A stretch of 64,000 nt of DNA from Hericium rajendrae (taxonomy: Eukaryota > Basidiomycota > Agaricomycetes > Russulales > Hericiaceae), in NCBI GenBank assembly GCA_033439255.1, contig CM065885.1:1116001-1180000 (forward strand), written 5' to 3'. The stretch's first letter is position 1, and each line of letters opens with the position of its first letter. Positions 24,420 to 35,749 of this stretch are shown piece after piece. The notes beneath the pieces were generated by a model. It saw only the letters and a program-made list of their open reading frames with translations. It ran no database searches and was not told the DNA's origin. The position numbers were made by a program, and so were the translations under genes.

Positions 24420-27035
24420 ATGATTATTTCCAGGTACTTTTTTCTTGGTTTGGAAAAGTGCCGAGGAGACCTGCGATGCTAGAGTTCCGGTAGCCTGGCG
24501 AGCAAGTGTCAGAGAAGTCGCCGTCCTCAGGCTCCGAGTCGATGGCTCTGAACGGCGGCGACTTGTTCGAGGGTTAATTGTGGAGCTGCCCACATCCGAA
24601 AGGGTGAATGTCACGTACTCGCATCATCATGCGGGCGCCTCTGCTCAGGATCTCAACCAACGGCATGGGTTCACTGCTCCGACGTGCAGCTGCCGCCGAT
24701 CCGAGGACTTTGAGCGGGCATTTCCTCGCGGAGCTTCCTCGTATATGGGTTTACGTGTTGAGACGAATTACGACCAGCAAACTGTAAGTCCTTCCGGAGA
24801 GCGCCGGAGAAGGCCAGCCGACACTGCAACCGCGATTAACGTCGTTAGTCTCAGGCAGGAGAGCCGTATGCCAGATGGGTAAACAAAGCCAACATTGCTG
24901 CGAGACAGACATTTTAGTCAGGACGGAATGAAGTTCTGATTTGAAGCGCGTTGTATAAATGGGTGTTACCGAGATGAATCCATCATGTACATACCTCTGA
25001 AGCGCTCCGAGACTTGCTTCTTACCGGAGACATGTTCTCGACGATTTCCTTGTTGGAGTCGAGATTAAATTGAGAAAGGATGCGCTGCGCGGCCGCCGCT
25101 GTCACTTATTTCTGACCTTGCGTGTGCAGCGTGAAGAGACGGTGCCGTTCAAGAATGTGATCAGAAAGGTCCCATCAGCTGCGGTTCCCCCGAGCCAACC
25201 AATTGAATTTAGTTGAGATAAAAGAAGTAATACCGCGAATAGGTCTTGTGCTCGTCGACGTTTCATGACTATCTTGCTGTTATCTAATAAGAATCAAGGT
25301 ATGTGAAAGAAGGCCAGGGTTCCAAAAAAAAAACGGTTTCACCTGTTGACACCCACGGAACGCGTCTGCAGCATCGCCCGGCTTTGGGACGTTCCGTAAA
25401 CCGTCAGGTCGTCGATACTTTGTTTTCAATACACACTGCATTTGGTGGAATGTAGTGATAATTCAACAGACAGACAAGAGGAATACGCTCCTGCTGACCA
25501 TTTCGTCACGCCAGACGACACTGCCTTTCGCCCGCGGCGGAATTCCGACGAACCAGGACGACCATTACCGATAAGCACATCGGAGGTTTGCGTAATGGTG
25601 CCCATTATTCAAACCTGCTTGGGGACTAGTCAGAGCCTGAGTTCTCCGTTAAATGAAATAAATACGTTCATGCACGTTCGACCGTGAAGCAACGCTGCAG
25701 GCTTGTGCGGCACCCTATCACCGCGATGCCCACTGTCAAAGCGAGCATGGAGTTTGGTCAAAATAGTCCAAATGACCTTGAAGCCGGATACCCTGACCCT
25801 CGGGAGCAGGCCAGACCGACGCAAGCTGAGATATGGAAAGCAGCTTAGACCACTTGCCGAAGTGAGCACAGCGCAGATCCTTGTCCGTTCAATCATCACC
25901 GCGCCACATACAGTTGAGAGTACGTGGGGACAGTTGCTTCGTTCATCAACGGCGTGCTCAGGTCATCGGCTCTGCAGGAGGCTCGCCATCTACCTTTTTT
26001 TCCTACGCTTTGATTAGCTGCGCAGAGAGATGGGCAAGAAGGCAACGACTTACGTTGGATCCTTATGGTACAGCTTCCCACCCAACCCCGACGAAGTTCA
26101 TAATTCCAGTTCGTAGGCGCCCGCCTGTCTGCCCATGTTGTATCCATATGGCAACAGTACGAAGCCTACATTGAAGTCTTTTTGGCATTGACTATTCCCG
26201 ACAGTTTATCTCAGCTACCGCTCCGCAGCGTGCGCACTCCATGTCGCTAAACTTGTGCATCATGCATGTGCTGTTGAGGAGAACCATAGAGAACCATACT
26301 CACCAGATGGCCACGATTTATCCTCTATCAATGTTCATGTATAGACACGGTTCCGAACAATGGCATTGCTAAGGGGGTGTTGGACGGCAATACAATTTGA
26401 TTGAAGCAGTACGACAGCTAATCTGAGGACTGGAGAAATCCGAGGTCAATAAGAAGACCAGATAGAATAAGATCAAAGAAGCCTACCCTCACCTGTTCTC
26501 ACCAGAAAGTTCGCCTTCGCGATGAGTCCCAATGAAGCCCCCAGATAGATTTACATACTGCCCGCGCTTCCATGACACGCCACTGTCGTCTGGGTTCGAC
26601 GTGTCCAGAATCCGTGTAGTTTCTGTGCATTTCAAAGAGCTCCAAATGTACGGCAATTAGTGCAGATTTCCCGTGTACTTAGCTTGAGCACCGTACCGCC
26701 AAGTGGCTTGAAAGCCACTTGACTATGCTCTGTCGATGGGCTGTGCGGTAGAAAAGCGGAGAGCTGCCAGAATAGGTGAAAAGGCCGCTCGGCATGACAT
26801 GACAGGATCCGAGTTCTGGGTGCTTTATATGTCATTACCTTGTCTAGTACGTGCTTTGAGACGTCAGCTCCCTCCTTCAATTTTCCAACAGACGTAACGT
26901 CTCAGGCTTGGGAAAGTCACTTCGAGTCTACATCAGCAAGCAAATCAGATGGTCATAATTTGCAGCACTTATGGCCTTAATTATTTCTATGGTATCATTA
27001 ACGTTCTAGTTGAGGGAGAGGCAGTTTGTCGTAGA
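24420..27035. other. Gene-poor spacer of 2.6 kb
   Basis: Open stretches up to about 145 codons exist (24445-24882 plus, 25703-26017 plus, 26632-26880 minus), but none carries a recognisable domain and none is supported by a splice chain or promoter. No transposon ends or RNA genes are recognised. The sequence becomes more AT-rich towards 27 kb, where the repeat block begins. Confidence 0.4.
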
Positions 27036-27119
27036 CGGGACGACCAAGGATGAAATCCGCGTCGTGAGTTAGCCGGTGGCGCCACAGTCACAGCTTTCCC
27101 ACGGGGCTCTACCTCGATA
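27036..27119 (+). repeat. Left arm of an 84-bp inverted repeat
   Basis: This stretch, from CGGGACGACCAAGG to CTACCTCGATA, recurs in inverted orientation at 39825-39908 with three differences, all C/T transitions. The two arms enclose about 12.7 kb of gene-free repeat sequence. They could be terminal inverted repeats of a composite element or two inverted copies of a short dispersed repeat. The sequence flanking each arm is unrelated. Confidence 0.8.
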
Positions 27120-27419
27120 AGTAAATACAGGGTTCGGGTCTGTCCGGCGGATCCCGAAATATGGCTGCCGGGTGCCGCGGCCGAGGCTAGCCATTAGATC
27201 TCAATATGTTGGCCCGGCTGCCCAAGGCATTAGAGTAGAGTATATACATATGTAGCTCATTCATTGTGCGCAACCAAATACTACATACCTTCTGCATTTT
27301 TTTCGGATTTTAGAAAAATATATTTGATTTATTGCACTCGAAACCGCCAGCCGCGCGAGTCGAATGCTGTGGCTCGACACGCGACTTAGTGCGTTGCTTC
27401 TCTCCATCTCCCACCTCGT

Positions 27420-27594
27420 CTCCCCTCGTCTCCCCTCTCCTCTTCCTTTACACAAACAACGCACGGCGTCGGTCGATGGTCGGGAGGGTGAGCAGCAGGA
27501 CAGAGGGCTTCTAGGTGAGTAATTACTGTACTTTTTTTCTGTCTTCGTGCTAATCAAACGAGTATCGCTCATTGCAAACGAGCGATACTCATTT
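27420..27594 (-). repeat. GAGTATCGCT palindrome element, copy A
   Basis: A palindrome with arms of 11 bp (14 of 15 if extended) lies at 27556-27594. Reading away from it on the minus strand come a TTAGCAC-like block, an A-run, and then a purine-rich G/A tract (27420-27490). The same order occurs at 35407 and 37668, so these are three copies of one short element. Confidence 0.6.
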
Positions 27595-27599
27595 CCACG

Positions 27600-29590
27600 A
27601 CCGGCCCACGACCCCACCGCACCCCACGTCACTCCCTCGACAATGCCGTCGTCGATCTTCATTGCCACGGCAACGAGGCTCGACCAAGCGTCGTACGACG
27701 CACTTCACCCTCTACCACGCCCCCTGCTCCAACACCCCAAGCCGTGCCCATGCCTGCAACCGTGTGACCCCGGCCACGCACGCATGGCCACGTACGCCAG
27801 TGATTGCGTGCGCACGGCCCTGCTTGCACCAGCGGGTCCAGTACACGGGCAACTGCGTGCACGACCGCAGACGACCGCACCAGTGCATATGCGCACACAC
27901 GCAACACAGGCCCCTGCGCCCGGCCTTGCCAACGTGCTGATATGCCTCAAGCTGTGTTCAGCAACGTTAGACCTCATCTCACCATCTTCCATGCAGTTCC
28001 CCTTCACTTCCATCCAGCTTCCAGCTCCTCACCCACCAACCTCGCTCAGAGCGGTGATGTCCCTCATCTCAGGAGTTGTCAGCTACTGCAGGCCTCACCG
28101 AGGTTTCCTCAAGTTCGCTCCAGGTCGTCCTCAGCGGTTTTGGTGAGCCAATCAGGTTGCTGGCATTATGGTACCGGGTCTGTGTTGTACAGGATGCCTG
28201 GATGCCGCCTTTTGATGGTTTCGGACCATAGATGTACCATAGAGCAGCCGAGTCCGAGATCGCCCGAGACCGCCAAGGGCGAGTTTCTTACTTGTATGGT
28301 AGAGAGAGTCCCAGCTTCGAATAGAACCCCCCAGTGTACCTTTCCCCCTCAGAGCTCAGACCTCAGAAGTCTCTCTCACTGTTGTTCTCATCGTTCTCCA
28401 GACTTTAGACAAGTCCGCCCTCTTTAGGCCAGTCCACCCGCAGCGTCGTTCATCAGATTCAGTCATATCAGCTGCTTTTCAGTCCTTTTCTCTAGGATTA
28501 GTCCGTCGTATCGGAGACCTGTGTGTCTCGTCGTTCTCCTTGTCATTCTACAGCCGTTCCTCATCCTTCCCAGCTGCTTATCACCAGATCGCCTCAGACT
28601 CGCCCTTAGCGAACTGGTCGCTCCATTGTTCCTGCTGCAGTGACCCTCAGCTGCCCTCACCTCACTCCTCACTTGAGATACTTGGTCCCCTCGCACCCCC
28701 CGGTACTCTGTTGGTTTTGGTTTTGGCTGCCGCCTCCATTCCCAGGGTCCACACATCAGCGTGAGCGGTCACCCACGGCCCCGCCCCGCCTTCTCGCAGC
28801 CCCGCCCTTGCCTCCTCGTGGCCCCGCCCCGCCTTCTCACAGCTCCGCCCTCGCCTCCTCGCAGCCCTGCCCTCGCGTCCTCGCGGCCCCGCCCCCATGT
28901 CCTTGCAGCCCCGTCTTCGCATCCTCATGGCCCTGCCTTCGCATCCTCGTGGCTCCGCACCGCCTTCTCACTGCCTCAGCCCACCTTCTCACTGCCCCGC
29001 GCTGCCTGCACACAGTCGTGGATGACCGTGCCAGTGCAACGCAGACAACCGTGCCAACGCAACCACGCACGCATGCGGACGACCACGCCAGTGCCAGCGC
29101 GTGGGCTGTTGCACACGACACAGCCCCGCCCTCGCACAGCCGCAGATGACCGTGCCAGCGCGCGTACGCATGCACGGCGAGGCAGCTGCACACAGCGCTG
29201 CCGGCACCCAGGCTGCCATGCACAGCCTCTTCTGCCAACGCAGAGCCACATGCCAGTGATTGAGCATGCACAGCCACACTTACCGTGCCAATGCACGCAC
29301 GCGACAATGGTACAGGCAGCCACGTAAGGTGCCGTCTGCGTGCGATACCACACACGGCGCCGTCTCCGCGCCCGAGGTCACGCACGCCGGCAACGACATG
29401 CACACAATTAAGCATGTGTGCGGGCAGCTGCGGGCAGTCCCATCTGTGCATGCGAGGCCCCACCCACTGGCAACGGTGTGCGCATAGCTACAGACGGCCC
29501 TCTGCATGCGCAGAGACGTGCATGCCGGCGATGGCGCTGCATGCCGATTCTGACGATGGGCACCACATTGTGCACGTGCGAGGTAGTGTA
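27600..29590. repeat. C/A- and GC-rich degenerate minisatellite region
   Basis: From about 27660 to 27960, and strongly from 28750 to 29590, the sequence is made of imperfect units of about 20-22 nt (such as CCCGCCCTCGCCTCCTCGC, later units with GACCGTGCCAGCGC). All frames on both strands are open for long distances, but the predicted peptides are low-complexity and change with frame. I do not call genes here. Between 28160 and 28750 the sequence is more complex but shows no gene. Confidence 0.6.
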
Positions 29591-29689
29591 ACTTAATTGG
29601 ACACTTATCCCAATAAAATAGTAGACTGCTTGTAGCAAAACTTGTCCTTTAAATTTGAGAAATTTCTTCAGTGCCTATCTGACTAAATA

Positions 29690-29890
29690 TAGCCAGTATA
29701 GTAATCATAAATGTCATAGCTCTTCTTACTAGGTAGTATAGCTCTATGTAATTGATACTACTAGCTATGGAGGCTATGTATTTTACACTGCTTGCTATGG
29801 CGGCTATGGCAGCTCTCATAGCTCTATATAGCTTGATAAGTCAAAGCCATAGAGTTCATAGCTCACCTATAGAACTCATACTTTAACCCT
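29690..29890. repeat. AT-rich tract of repeated GCTATGG/AGCTCTATA motifs
   Basis: Short, irregular repeats of TAGCTATGG, CATAGCTCTAT and similar words run for about 200 nt just before the transposase relic. They may be subterminal repeats of that element or unrelated simple sequence. Confidence 0.4.
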
Positions 29891-29909
29891 TTGCTATATA
29901 AAAATTAGA

Positions 29910-30460
29910 TTTTTCAGATGTCAATAGGATTATAATCTGGTGAGTAAGAAGAGAAGAACAAATATTGCACACCTCTAGGTATAAGTAAGATACCTGTAAG
30001 TGTAATAATAATAAAAACTTGTAAAACATACCTGGCTTTTATTATGTTCAGTGTTTCTTCATCCTTGTATATACAACAATTGTTCATAATGATAACAGAG
30101 TTCAAAAGAGACCATGGGTTCATTGATCAATAAAGTGAGAAAAATGGTGGTTGTTGAATGATCCTTTGACAATATCAAAAGCCAAAATCTCATTTAGAAA
30201 AAGAGCAGGTAAGATTGAGTATCTAACTGATCAATCAGCTTATGTCTTGTGGATGAAATCTGTAGTAATTACCATTTTTCATACACAAAGAAAGCCTTTT
30301 GAACTGCATATCAACCATAGATTGCCTATACATAGCCACAATATATTGTACAATGATTGGCAGCACTTTCATCAACAAAGACAAGTTGATGAAGAGCCAT
30401 CATCTAGGTGGCTAATATTCAGAGAGAAGCAGATAAGGCTAAAGAGAACTGCAGCATAGA
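29910..30460 (-). pseudogene. Relic of a Tc1/mariner-like (DDE_3) transposase
   Basis: On the minus strand the pieces read FVDESAANHCTIYCGYV, then ILPALFLNEILAFDIVKGSF, then NSVIIMNNCCIYKDEE and finally YLFFSSYSPDYNPID. These are the order and signature of fungal Tc1/mariner-type transposases: first Asp in VDES, second in MDNC, and the YSPDFNPIE-type box. An intron of about 40 nt appears to separate the last two pieces. The protein is dead: several stops and frame changes lie between pieces, and the second catalytic Asp is replaced by Asn (MNNC). Only the C-terminal half is present. The surroundings are strongly AT-rich, unlike nearby host genes. Confidence 0.7.
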
Positions 30461-31130
30461 TTCTAAAAGCAAAGCAGGAGAATACAGGATGAAAAAAAAG
30501 AGAATACAAGAAAGCAAGCAAATGTGCACACTGAGTACTGGGCACATGAGGTACAAATAACAAACAACAAACAAACAAACATGTTGATACATCATGATCA
30601 TGGAACAGAGTTACAGTTGATCCCAATTGTAGGGACCTGTGAGCCTAGGTTTTTATAGTGCCTATAATTTTCTTTTGATTTATTGGATTTTCAAAAGTTG
30701 GTCACACCCAACATTCGTGAGCCTAAGACTATAATGGTATAGTATGCTGCTTGCTGACAGATGCTTTGCTCTGCTGCAGCCCATGTTATCTGACATGCAA
30801 AAGAAAATTCCTTTCAATATCAATGTAATAGAAAGACAGTAATATACCTTCTTTATGCTGTACTCAGAGCACTTGAGAGTCCTCCATATAGTGGACAAGA
30901 ATACATTTTTCTCATAGATAGCTGCAAGAGAGTCTCACAGTTCATCTGAATAGATGTTATATGAGTTGTTCACAGTATTAGTAAGAGTCTGTGAATTGGT
31001 TACAAGGAAACCTGTGACTCAAATAGAATATTAAGAATAATAGAGACACATACAAATACATCCTCCACAGTGAGCATTCTCAGCCTTTCATACAATCTGC
31101 CATTCTGTTTTGACCTAGCTATATCATTGG
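30461..31130. other. AT-rich sequence, nothing recognised
   Basis: Simple AAAC-type runs at 30560-30590 and otherwise unique AT-rich sequence. No coding pattern, palindrome or terminal repeat is recognised. Confidence 0.4.
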
Positions 31131-31570
31131 TAGTATGCCAAAGTCACATGATTTGTCATTGTTGCTGGGGCTAAACCCAGTGAAGGCCTTGACTTCTTCT
31201 GGATCCTTGCCACAAACTGTCATCCAAACTGTTGAGTGTGGGACAAATGACTCACACAGCTAAGGCATGATAAGTGACAGGTTCATTTTATTGGTGTCAT
31301 TCTTGCCTTAGATTAGATATCAAAGGCTCAGTACTATAATCAGGCCTGTGTCAAGACTGGGTTCAGGGGAACAGTAAAGCCATCCAAGTCATCCCAAGGG
31401 ATCAAGGATCAAAGAGCAGAGGATGTCATAGAGAGTAGAGACAGGCTGAGAATGTCTAGGGTACAAGGGGACTGGAGAGTCAAGTGGAAAAACTGAGGAA
31501 GCCAGTCAGAAAGGTAGCCCTATATATACTGGAAGGATAGCCCAAAGGGGAACAAGGGATATCCTGAGGC
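31130..31570. mobile_element. LTR-retrotransposon fossil (LTR-like stretch)
   Basis: The stretch resembles, from memory, the long terminal repeats of Gypsy-type elements of mushrooms: a TGTTGAGTGTGGGAC-like start near 31230, polypurine-like and TATA-like words (CTATATATACT near 31520) and a GGGAACAAGGGATATCC word at its end. It is a partial, old copy with no coding part that I can identify. A related GGGAACAAGAGATATCC word lies at about 38890, on the far side of the CATC-type element. Confidence 0.4.
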
Positions 31571-31973
31571 CATCAGGAAAAACCGCAAATCCATCAAACA
31601 TGCTTACCGATCATCAGAAGTTTGATGGGCGCTACTGATGTCAGATTAGTGCTACTGATCTAGACTTAGTGATGTAATAGAAGAATCATGACCACTGTAA
31701 TTTAGCCGTAGCTTCTGTAGCACGTAATTATGCAAGGCACATTTTGATCAAGGAATCTGTAGACGTCATCTACCTGCTGTAGCTATGATGCGCCTGCTGT
31801 AGCTGCGGTAGACAACGTATTAACATGTATTATATCATCGACTTTAACTATTCTATGATTCTTATATATATATACCATTAGTCAGCAACAAAAATATGAT
31901 ATATATGATCAACTCTTATAAGTTTACTTAAGACTGTATAGAGTTGAGTGTTGCCGCATTGTGTGAGCAGCAG

Positions 31974-32013
31974 GACGAAGAATGTTGCCCAAATATGGGC
32001 ATGATTTGTTGTC
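31974..32013. repeat. Degenerate palindrome, GACGAAGAAT family
   Basis: Imperfect 40-bp palindrome related to the perfect one at 33065-33104. The shared flank GCAGGACGAAGAAT on the left shows that the two are copies of one element, this one with several substitutions in its right arm. Confidence 0.65.
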
Positions 32014-32219
32014 TCAAGTGTGGCTGTACTGGAGCGCTGCGACTCAACAAGTTGAAACATTGAAGTCCTGTCTCAAGGTAAGTTCACAGTATGTATTGAT
32101 ACTATTGCATATGAAATTATAGGTTCTACTACTGCCCTTGCCTCTGGGCTTTGTATCTGGGCCTTGGCTCCAAAAAATGGTTCTGATAGGTACGTCAAAT
32201 AATCTTCTGAATCATAGCA

Positions 32220-32830
32220 CAAATGTTTCTCTCTAGACCTCAAACCTTCGTCGATTTACACGATCTTGGCGTCGTTCGAATCATGCTCATCGTAGCTTTC
32301 GAACGAGCCCACATGCGAGGCATTTGGATAAGTATTAGGTGAGTTACTTGTCTTATTCTGATAGGTACTTACTGATAGAAGGATCTTGGCATAGCGCAAC
32401 AAGCAGAGCATGTATCGGCTCGTATATAGGCTTGTTCGAATGCTATGATTCATAGCTTTCGAACAAGCCTAATATGAGTCGATCCAACCAGCCGTTGCTC
32501 CGCAGCAAGACATTCTCTCCTCCTGGTAAGGCGAAATTCGCCTTTTAGCGAATTTGTCATATCTCAATCAATACAGTACATATCAACGACATTTTAACAG
32601 TTTTGGAAAGCGCTGATTTATACCTTTCCAATAAGCCTACATACACATCGATAGGACCAGGTAGCGCCACAAAACAGCAAGATCTCCTGGATGATGTGGC
32701 AAAATGTGTTTTTGCCATATCTTGGGATATATTGTATGTATCACAGCTCTCTTAGGCTCGGCGAAAAGTTCTAATTTGTAGCTTTCAGATAAGCCCTCAT
32801 GCATCCATATTGGTGGACTTTTCATTGCGC
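32220..32830. repeat. Dispersed GTAGCTTTCGAAC-type motif copies
   Basis: At least three to four diverged copies of a unit containing AGCTTTCGAAC followed by RAGCCCWCAT (for example near 32290, 32455, 32625 and 32785), spaced roughly 150-180 nt. The same unit recurs at 58390-59070 inside the Helitron insert. Confidence 0.6.
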
Positions 32831-33064
32831 AAGGGACAAACTTGTTCCATCATCCCCCCTCCTAGGCGAGTTTTTTTTTCACTTTCTCAAATCTCCATCA
32901 TTTTCTATGATCTTAGGCTTATTTTGCTCACACAATACAGGGCTTTCATTTTATTATATTAATCAGGTAAGTACTGGATGTGTGGTACTGCAATATTGAT
33001 ACCTATGATTTCTTAGGTGTCACCTTGGAGGTTCCCACGCCCTCGGCAGAGCGGCACAGAGCAG

Positions 33065-33104
33065 GACGAAGAATCTTGCCCAAATTTGGGCAAGATTCTT
33101 CGTC
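33065..33104. repeat. Perfect 40-bp palindrome
   Basis: The two 20-nt halves are exact reverse complements (half: GACGAAGAATCTTGCCCAAA), with no loop. It stands at the edge of a GC-rich array (33105-33590). Confidence 0.9.
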
Positions 33105-33590
33105 ACACAGAGAGGGCACACAGTGCAGTGCGGTGCATGGGTGAGGCGCGACGTGGCATGGATGTGACTGTGGGTGCAATTCTGTGAGCGTATGCATGGC
33201 ATGGCACAATGGATGGGCTTGTGGGTGAGGCGCAGCACAGCGCAGTGGACAGGCACATGGGCAAGGCATGGTGCAGTGCAGCAGGCAGGCACACGTGCAC
33301 ATCAGAGACATGGGGTGCGAGCATGGGCACAGGATGCGGGCACACAGGTGAGGCGCAGCGCAGGCATGGTGCAATGTGTGGTCACATAGGCAGGTGCAGT
33401 GTGCAAGGCATGATGCGGGAGAGGCAGGGGGCGAGCATGGTGTGGCATGCAAGCACAGGATGGGCATGGGGTGGTAGGTGGCATGACACATTGGTGGGTG
33501 GCGAGGGGCATGCGGTAAGCAGCGCGACACATCGGTGGGTGGTGCGACGCATCGGTGGGTGGCGCGACACATGCGATAAGCATCTGGAAA
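33105..33590. repeat. G-rich minisatellite next to the 40-bp palindrome
   Basis: Degenerate units of about 20 nt, for example ACGCATCGGTGGGTGGTGCG near 33545, with G concentrated on the plus strand. The array begins directly after the palindrome and stops abruptly where AT-rich CTGTAG-like sequence starts. Confidence 0.7.
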
Positions 33591-34023
33591 AAGTGTCCAC
33601 ACTACTTTAGCCTACAGTAGAAAATATGGTCTACAGTAGCTATAATAGATTATATATTTTCTGTAGCATCTGTTGATAGGTGGGTCTCTATTACAACTAC
33701 AGGTAGCCATCTGTAGCCATCTGTAGTGATCGGTAGCAGTCTGTAGATGGTATATCTACTATAGCTTATGTTAGCTACTATAGCTTATGTTAGCTACTAT
33801 AGCTTATGTTAGCCACTGTAGCTTATGCTAGCTACTGGAGTGCTATATTGCAGTATGTGAGATTCAGTATAATATATAACCCATTATAGTCTCTCATATC
33901 ACCTCTCCAACAATAAATCATGTAAAACATATTTAATTTGGCTGGTTACAACTGTACACTAATAGTACTGATACTTAAAATCTCCCCCTCCATATCCTTT
34001 TGCACCTACAGCACTCAATGCTC

Positions 34024-34061
34024 CGTGGGAAATGTTTTGCTGCAGCAAAACAGTTCCCACG
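34024..34061. repeat. GTGGGAAATGTTTTGC palindrome, left copy
   Basis: Near-perfect palindrome (one mismatch per arm) centred on CTGCAG. It marks the left edge of the G-rich array that follows. A second copy in the same form at 37046-37085 marks the right edge of the C-rich array. Confidence 0.8.
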
Positions 34062-34079
34062 CACTACAGGAGGCGACAT

Positions 34080-35400
34080 GAGTATGTCGGGCTCAGGGGG
34101 GGTGCAGGAGGTGGCAGGGGCATGCGGGCATCAGCGCAGGGGTGCATGAGTTGGCGCAGGAGCGCTGGAGTCCGTGTGGGCACGCGCAAGTTGGCGCGGG
34201 GGTCCACTAATCAGTGTGGGGGCGCGGGAGGGTGCGCGGGGGCTTGCGAGTCCGCACGGGTGCACAGGAGGTTGCACGAGTGCGCTGGAGGCCGCACGAG
34301 CGTGCGGTCGTGTGCTAGGTGGTGCGGCAGCGCGCAAGTCAGTGGGGGCGCACCTGGAGGCGGCGGGAGTGCGCGGGAGGCGGCGGGGACGCGCGGGAGG
34401 CGGCGCGGGCGCGCTGGAGAGGCCGCGGGTGCGCGTGCGAATCGGCGCGGGCGCACGCAAGTCTGTGCGGGTGCGCAGGAGGCGGCGCGGGTGCGCAGGA
34501 GGCGGCGCAGGGTGCGCGAGTCCGTGAGGGTGCGCTGAAGGTGGTGCGGGCATGCGCAAGTTGGTGCGGGTGCGGTGGAGGCGGCGCGGGTGTGAGCACG
34601 TCGTCATGGGTGCCGTCGTGGGCGCAGGCGCATTCATGAGTCCGCGCGGGCGGCGGCGCGGGGGCACGTAAGTCGGCGTGGGCGTGGGAGATGGCGCGGG
34701 GCGCGAGAGTCAGTGCGGGCACATGCAAGGTGGCGCGGGCACGTGCGAGATGGTGCGGGCGCGCGCGAATCCACGCGGGGGCGGGCGAGTCTGCGCGGGA
34801 GTGCAGGAGGTGGCAGCGGTGCGCGCAGGAGGGGCACGGTGTGTGCAGGAAGCGGGCGGGTGCGTGCGAGTCCGTGCGGTGGCGCTGGAGGCGACAGGGG
34901 GGTGTGGGAGGCGGCAGGGGGGCGCGGGAGGCGGCGTGGGCACACTGGAGTCGGCGCAGGTGTGCGGGCATCGGTGCGTGTGTGCAGGATGCCACGTGGG
35001 CGCCAGAGAGTTGACCAGGGCGTGCGGCAGGCGTTCAGGGCACGTGTGAGTCGGCTGCCAGCACCCCAACTTCCGCACGCCCGTGCCGACTCGCTCGCGC
35101 CCCAGCCACCTCCCGCACGCTGACGCCGCTTCCCGCACGCTCTTGCCGACTCAGGAGCCCTTGCAGGCGCCCAGGTGTCGGTGCCGCGTGCTCTTTGCAG
35201 ATTCATTGGGAGTCGGTGGAGTGGGCACGTGGGAGGCAAGTCGGTGGGGGTGTGGGCGAGTCGGCGGGGGTGTGGGCGAGTCGGCGTGGGTGCGAGCGAG
35301 TTGGTGGGGGCGCGCTGGAGTCGGCGGCGGTGAGGGTAGGTCGGCGGGGTCTTGCATGGGCCATGGGGGGACATGGTAGTCGGCGAGGGTGTGCGGAGTA
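34080..35400. repeat. G-rich minisatellite array
   Basis: About 1.3 kb of degenerate units of about 20-21 nt (such as GGCGGCGCGGGTGCGCAGGA) with G on the plus strand. A short inverted stretch near 35050-35170 is C-rich. Frames are open over hundreds of nucleotides on both strands, giving Arg/Gly/Ala or Pro/Ala/His peptides. These are artefacts of base composition. Confidence 0.75.
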
Positions 35401-35406
35401 CAAAAC

Positions 35407-35600
35407 GAGAGTATCGCTCATGGTGTCAAGCGATACTCTCTCGATTAGTACAAATAATGCTACAGTAAAAGTGTAGCTGCGCACCTTTATTCCCAGCCCA
35501 GCAAGAATCAAAAAAAAAGAAAGTGACACTGACGATAAAAATTCCCCCCGTGAGGAACGAGTGGGTGGAAGGAAGATGAGGTGGCAAACATCGAGTTGTG
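35407..35600 (+). repeat. GAGTATCGCT palindrome element, copy B
   Basis: Palindrome with perfect 12-bp arms (GAGAGTATCGCT) at 35407-35418 and 35429-35440, followed by ATTAGTACAAATAA, an A-run at 35510 and a purine-rich tract near 35560-35580. The order matches copies A and C. Confidence 0.65.
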
Positions 35601-35631
35601 CGCAAAGTTGTTGCATACGGAGCCGCGCGGC

Positions 35632-35675
35632 CCGATTCATTTGAATGACCATATATGGTCATTCAAATGAATCGG
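35632..35675. repeat. Perfect 44-bp palindrome
   Basis: Exact palindrome centred between 35653 and 35654 (core GACCATATATGGTC, arms continuing CATTCAAATGAATCGG outwards). It lies close to the midpoint of the larger inverted arrangement bounded by the palindromes at 34024 and 37085. Confidence 0.9.
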
Positions 35676-35749
35676 TGCGCACCGGGCCGTGCCTGCGCGT
35701 TTGACTTTGAACAAAAAAAAGTGGTGCCCGCTCCTCTAAGTACGTCTGC

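Noticed and set aside
26632-26880. 82-codon minus-strand frame
   Set aside because: Short, no start context, no recognisable content.
27072-27142. tRNA- or SINE-like A and B boxes (TAGCCGGTGG and GGTTCGGGTCT)
   Set aside because: The inverted copy at 39.8 kb lacks the B-box part, and the sequence cannot be folded by eye into a cloverleaf.
27547-29490. Several open frames of 100-200 codons with Cys/His-rich peptides
   Set aside because: They lie in degenerate minisatellites. His/Cys content follows from CAC/TGC-rich units and no zinc-finger spacing is conserved.
33100-33600. CRISPR-like array
   Set aside because: The units are contiguous degenerate minisatellite repeats without unique spacers, in a eukaryotic genome.
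34032-35400. Long open frames in the G-rich array on both strands
   Set aside because: The same compositional artefact. The translation changes character with frame and follows the repeat unit.
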